DNA of 64,000 nt, from assembly GCF_037042905.1 (NCBI RefSeq), contig NC_087258.1:3611001-3675000 (forward strand). Reading direction: 5' to 3'. Each line of letters starts with the position of its first letter. Position 1 is the first letter of the stretch. Below are positions 60,925-64,000 of this stretch, piece by piece. Source of the stretch: Lytechinus pictus (lineage: Eukaryota > Echinodermata > Echinoidea > Temnopleuroida > Toxopneustidae). Position numbers and translations under genes: made by a program. The notes under the pieces were generated by a model. The model was given only the letters and a program-made list of their open reading frames with translations. It searched no databases and was not told the origin of the DNA.

Positions 60925-61620
60925 TCCAAAGTCGAAGGTATTTTGGCAGTGTGAAAGCCAATTATAAAAACTTTTTCAACCCATCAAGTAGTTGGGTGCG
61001 GGTGACATGGGCTGCTTGCGCTTCACCTGCTTATCATACAAATAATGAATGTTTATGAGTGCAATGGACAGAATACTTCATGAGGTGAAAGCTGAAATGA
61101 TCCATTCAACGAGGCATAGCAGAGTTGAATGGATCATTATTTCATCTTTAACTGAACAAAGTATTCTGTCCATTGCACAAATTAAGAAACATTCATTATT
61201 TGGTTTATATGACAACTAAAAAATTATTTATTTTCATATGAAATTTATGAATTTCGATGCAAAACATGCTCAAGCAGTGCAAGTTCGGTCTGTTGTTTGT
61301 TACGTCATTACAACATGCGCACTGCTGATGCCTGCAGCTGCAGTCTCAGTGCGCGCGTGCAATGGACAAAATCGTATGGATCCAAAATTGCAAGATGAAT
61401 GGATCCAAAATTGCACGGTTGATGAAGTCGTTTCAAAATGGGCTGAATGAACGATATCAAACAACCAATCAAATCACAAGGATCTATCTAGGTGTTATAT
61501 AAAACACCATATTGCGAAATCTCGTAACTTCATGAACTTACAGTGAAAGAGTCTGCTTTGGGACGGTATGAATGCCAAAGATAATTATCAGGTATTTTGA
61601 TGCTTGAAGAAGTTCAAACT
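60925..61620. mobile_element. Copy 3 of the dispersed repeat, interrupted by inserted sequence
   Basis: AAGGTATTTTGGCAGTGTGA to AACTTTTTCAACCC (60,938-60,985) matches copy 2; the rest of the match (GTAACTTCATGAACTTACAG to AATTATCAGGTATTTTGATG) resumes only at ~61,522. The ~500 bp between contains a separate palindrome at 61,039. Confidence 0.6.
61039..61202. mobile_element. Long foldback element, ~70-bp arms
   Basis: The left arm CAAATAATGAATGTTTATGA, then TGCAATGGACAGAATACTTC and GAAATGATCCATTCAAC, pairs with GTTGAATGGATCATTATTTC, then AGTATTCTGTCCATTGCA and AACATTCATTATTTG. The loop is about 13 bases. Confidence 0.8.
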
Positions 61621-61807
61621 CCTCCCATGCAGAGTGAGATAAGGGACCAGTCCCAATGGAGCGAGATTTCAATCCTTCAGGAGAGAACCTCCAACTTTTG
61701 TGGAGTGAAAGTGTGCATCTTTTTCCTAACTTTCACTCAAGAAAAGGCAAAAACTCACTCCAACAGGACTGGTTCGTCAACTCATTTAGAGAGAAGTGTA
61801 ATTAGGG

Positions 61808-61935
61808 ACCAGGGGCCCGTAACGCAAAGCTTAGCAATGATCGTAGAACATTTTTCTACGATTGATTGCATTGACTACAATGTACAATCAATCGTGAAAA
61901 TCAAGCGTACGATCAATCGCTAACCTTTGTGTTAG
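61808..61935. mobile_element. Foldback element with GGGCCCGTAACGCAAAG end
   Basis: GGGCCCGTAACGCAAAGCTT, then AGCAATGATCG, is mirrored by CGATCAATCGCTAACCTTTG, then TGTTAGGG. Inner ACGATTGATTG / CAATCAATCGT copies also pair. Confidence 0.75.
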
Positions 61936-63204
61936 GGACTCAGATTAGCTCCTTTGCATTTAGAGAGTAAATTTACAGTTGAGTTGGTCTGTATATACCT
62001 ACTGATTCTCATCTCAGGGTGAATCTTAAAGGTTAATACTTAGGCCTATATAGGAATCCAATTATTCAAATATATTGTTATTATTCTTATTTGAATGGTG
62101 CTCTGACAAATTTATCCTGTGCACCAATTGTAGCAGAGATCTTATCCATCTTTTATGGATTCAAATCCTTTCCAATACATTACTAGTTGAAGTTCTAGGA
62201 AATAACTTCATAAATTTATGGGTCTCTCTCTCACAACGCTGGCTGTAGAAGAATTAACCCATTTTCAAACTTTTCATTGGGGGCCCCCAGGGGTTCTCCC
62301 ACCTCTCATACTTGAATTTTAATTTATCATCATTTTTTTCTCAAAGAATGCCTATAAGGTGAGGAAAATTAAACAATGAATCAAGTTCAGTCAACCCTGA
62401 TAACAAATCAATAGCAAAATCCAGACAATTTTGTTTGTTTTGTTTTGTTTTAATTTAGGCCAAAGGCTTACTATTGCAACAATTCGTTTGTAGATTTTCA
62501 TGTCAGGGGCAGACTAAGTCATCACATCTGCATGGACATCCAGCAATATCATCAAAATTTAAAACTTTTGTTAAATTGGAAACAAAATCAAATATCAAAG
62601 TCAAGTTGTAACTGTAAGCCTTTTTTCCCTTTCAATTATTTGTAGATATTTGGATAATTAACCTATTAAATTGCACAAACCATGTGGAATAGATTTCTCC
62701 CCTCCAAAGATAAACAAAAAAATGAACTTCTACACTTTGATCTCTAAAGAATGACCTTACATAACTCCTGGTATTGATTTTAAAATATGAAAATGCAAAT
62801 GTCAGAAGGTACGCTAGTAGCCTACATTCATACCTACCTGATCAGAAAATACCCATGAACTATGAACACTTGTTCAGTCCTAACAAAACACAAGTCCCAA
62901 ATAATCATCCCACTGTTACCTATCCAAAGCAGATGCATAATTATAGGCCAATAACAATACTCTTGCTTTCATTAATAAAAAAAAACTGATGGGCATTTAT
63001 CCTATCTTACTAAGTCCTGTAATATGCCTTCACACTTCACAGTAGAACAACAAACATCTCCATATCATTGGTGGAGAAATGACTACAAAATGTTCTTGTA
63101 ACTTTTAAATCAAAAGAGCCAACAATTACCCTTGAATGTGTTATCTATGGGTACATTAGACGTTCATTTATTTCATCCAGGCAAAATATCTGCTATTCTC
63201 ATTT

Positions 63205-63757
63205 AAAGGACAGCCCACCTCAACAAAGAGTTGATTTGAATAAAAAGAGAAAAATCCAACAAGAGTAACACTGAAGATTTCATAAAAATCAGATGTAAAA
63301 TAAGAAAGTTATGACATTTTTAAATTCGCCTAATTTCACAAAACAGTTATATGCACATCCTGTTCGGTGTGCAGATGAGGCAAATGATGACATCATCCAC
63401 TCACTATTTCTTTTGTATTTTATTAAATGAAATATTCTAATTTTCTCCTCACTGTCATGTGAAGTGAGTTTTATTTCTCCCAGAATAAGTGGACTTACCA
63501 TTTTTTGAAATTTTTTTGGCTCAGTCAAGTTTACCCTTATTGTCAAATGTGTAAATATTGAAATATTGTATAATTCAAACCATAAAAAAAGAAATAGTGA
63601 GTGAGGGACATCACCAACTATTTATATTGCTTGTCGCTGAGTGGTGCATAGAACTATTTTGTGAAAAATAAGCGAAATTTTATATCAATGAAATTTTCAT
63701 TGTTCGTTGGATTTTTCTCACTTGATTCAAATCAATACCTTTCTGGGGTGGACATGA
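63205..63757. mobile_element. MITE-like element, core shared with 41.1 kb
   Basis: The left end AAAGGACAGCCCACCTCAAC and right end TTTCTGGGGTGGACATGAC form a weak inverted pair, and GAAAAATCCAAC near the left mirrors GTTGGATTTTTC near the right. The core TTTCATAAAAATCAGATGTA, AGTTATATGCACATCCTG and GATGACATCATCC matches 41,140-41,757. Confidence 0.65.
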
Positions 63758-64000
63758 CCTACAAGATAAATTCTAGATCAGAAAATACCTTGCATTTTTT
63801 GTGAATGTATGGGTATGGAGGCACCTAAAGACTCAGAAGTAATGAAGACATCATGACTGCATGCTAACAAGAACCAAACAAGTCAATGGCCTACCAGCCC
63901 TCATGAACCGTGGGCCTCAAGAGACAAAAACCTCACACAAGGATGAGCATGTGGGACTGATAAAGCAACACCAGCCTAATAACAGATGGAAATGATAATC

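Larger units (their letters stand above)
38769..64000. other. Long mTOR intron continuing past the right edge
   Basis: The upstream FAT exon should encode a conserved TLWFDYGHW-type segment. I looked for its reverse complement through the rest of the window and did not find it, so no mTOR exon seems to lie here. The open frames in this stretch are short or follow simple repeats, and I cannot support any other gene. The region is dense in foldback elements, listed separately. Confidence 0.6.

Overview
This window looks like nuclear DNA of an invertebrate deuterostome, most likely an echinoderm and probably a sea urchin. It is AT-rich, has short exons with GT-AG introns, and is packed with short palindromic (foldback) repeats, tRNA-derived SINEs and microsatellites. 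The species call is inference. The gene models below were built by hand from reading frames, splice signals and intron phases; no search was run.

Three protein-coding genes can be supported. (1) Minus strand, 10,677 to 2,470: an eight-exon gene for a 411-residue protein that resembles the large uncharacterised 'SAMD3-like' family of animals. All splice phases agree, from an ATG with an upstream in-frame stop to a stop codon. (2) Plus strand, 14,225 to 19,946: the 3' part of a leucine-rich-repeat GPCR (GRL101/LGR/relaxin-receptor type), with five LRR exons of exactly 72 nt followed by one exon carrying the hinge, seven membrane segments and tail. Its 5' end was not found. (3) Minus strand, 38,768 to 23,428: the last 17 coding exons of the mTOR kinase gene (609 residues), covering the C-terminal end of the FAT region, the FRB domain, the PI3K-like kinase domain and FATC, ending in CPFW. 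The lengths and phases of all 17 exons sum to an intact frame. The rest of mTOR lies beyond the right edge.

Layout: 1-2,469 is sequence downstream of gene 1. 10.7-14.2 kb is the divergent space between gene 1 and the GPCR, rich in hairpins. The GPCR and mTOR converge tail to tail, with candidate poly(A) signals on both strands near 21.1-21.55 kb. From 38,769 to the right edge I find no exon; I read this as a single mTOR intron longer than 25 kb, filled with repeats.

The most interesting points are: a 111-bp partial duplicate of an mTOR kinase exon that cannot be spliced in frame; two short DNA transposons with CCCGGG-type ends and 8-bp target duplications, one ending 12 bp from a splice donor; a 1.3-kb element whose internal minisatellite carries many direct-repeat nuclear-receptor-like motifs; and several families of foldback elements present in multiple copies. 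No operon, CRISPR array, viral gene or clearly novel multigene system was seen.
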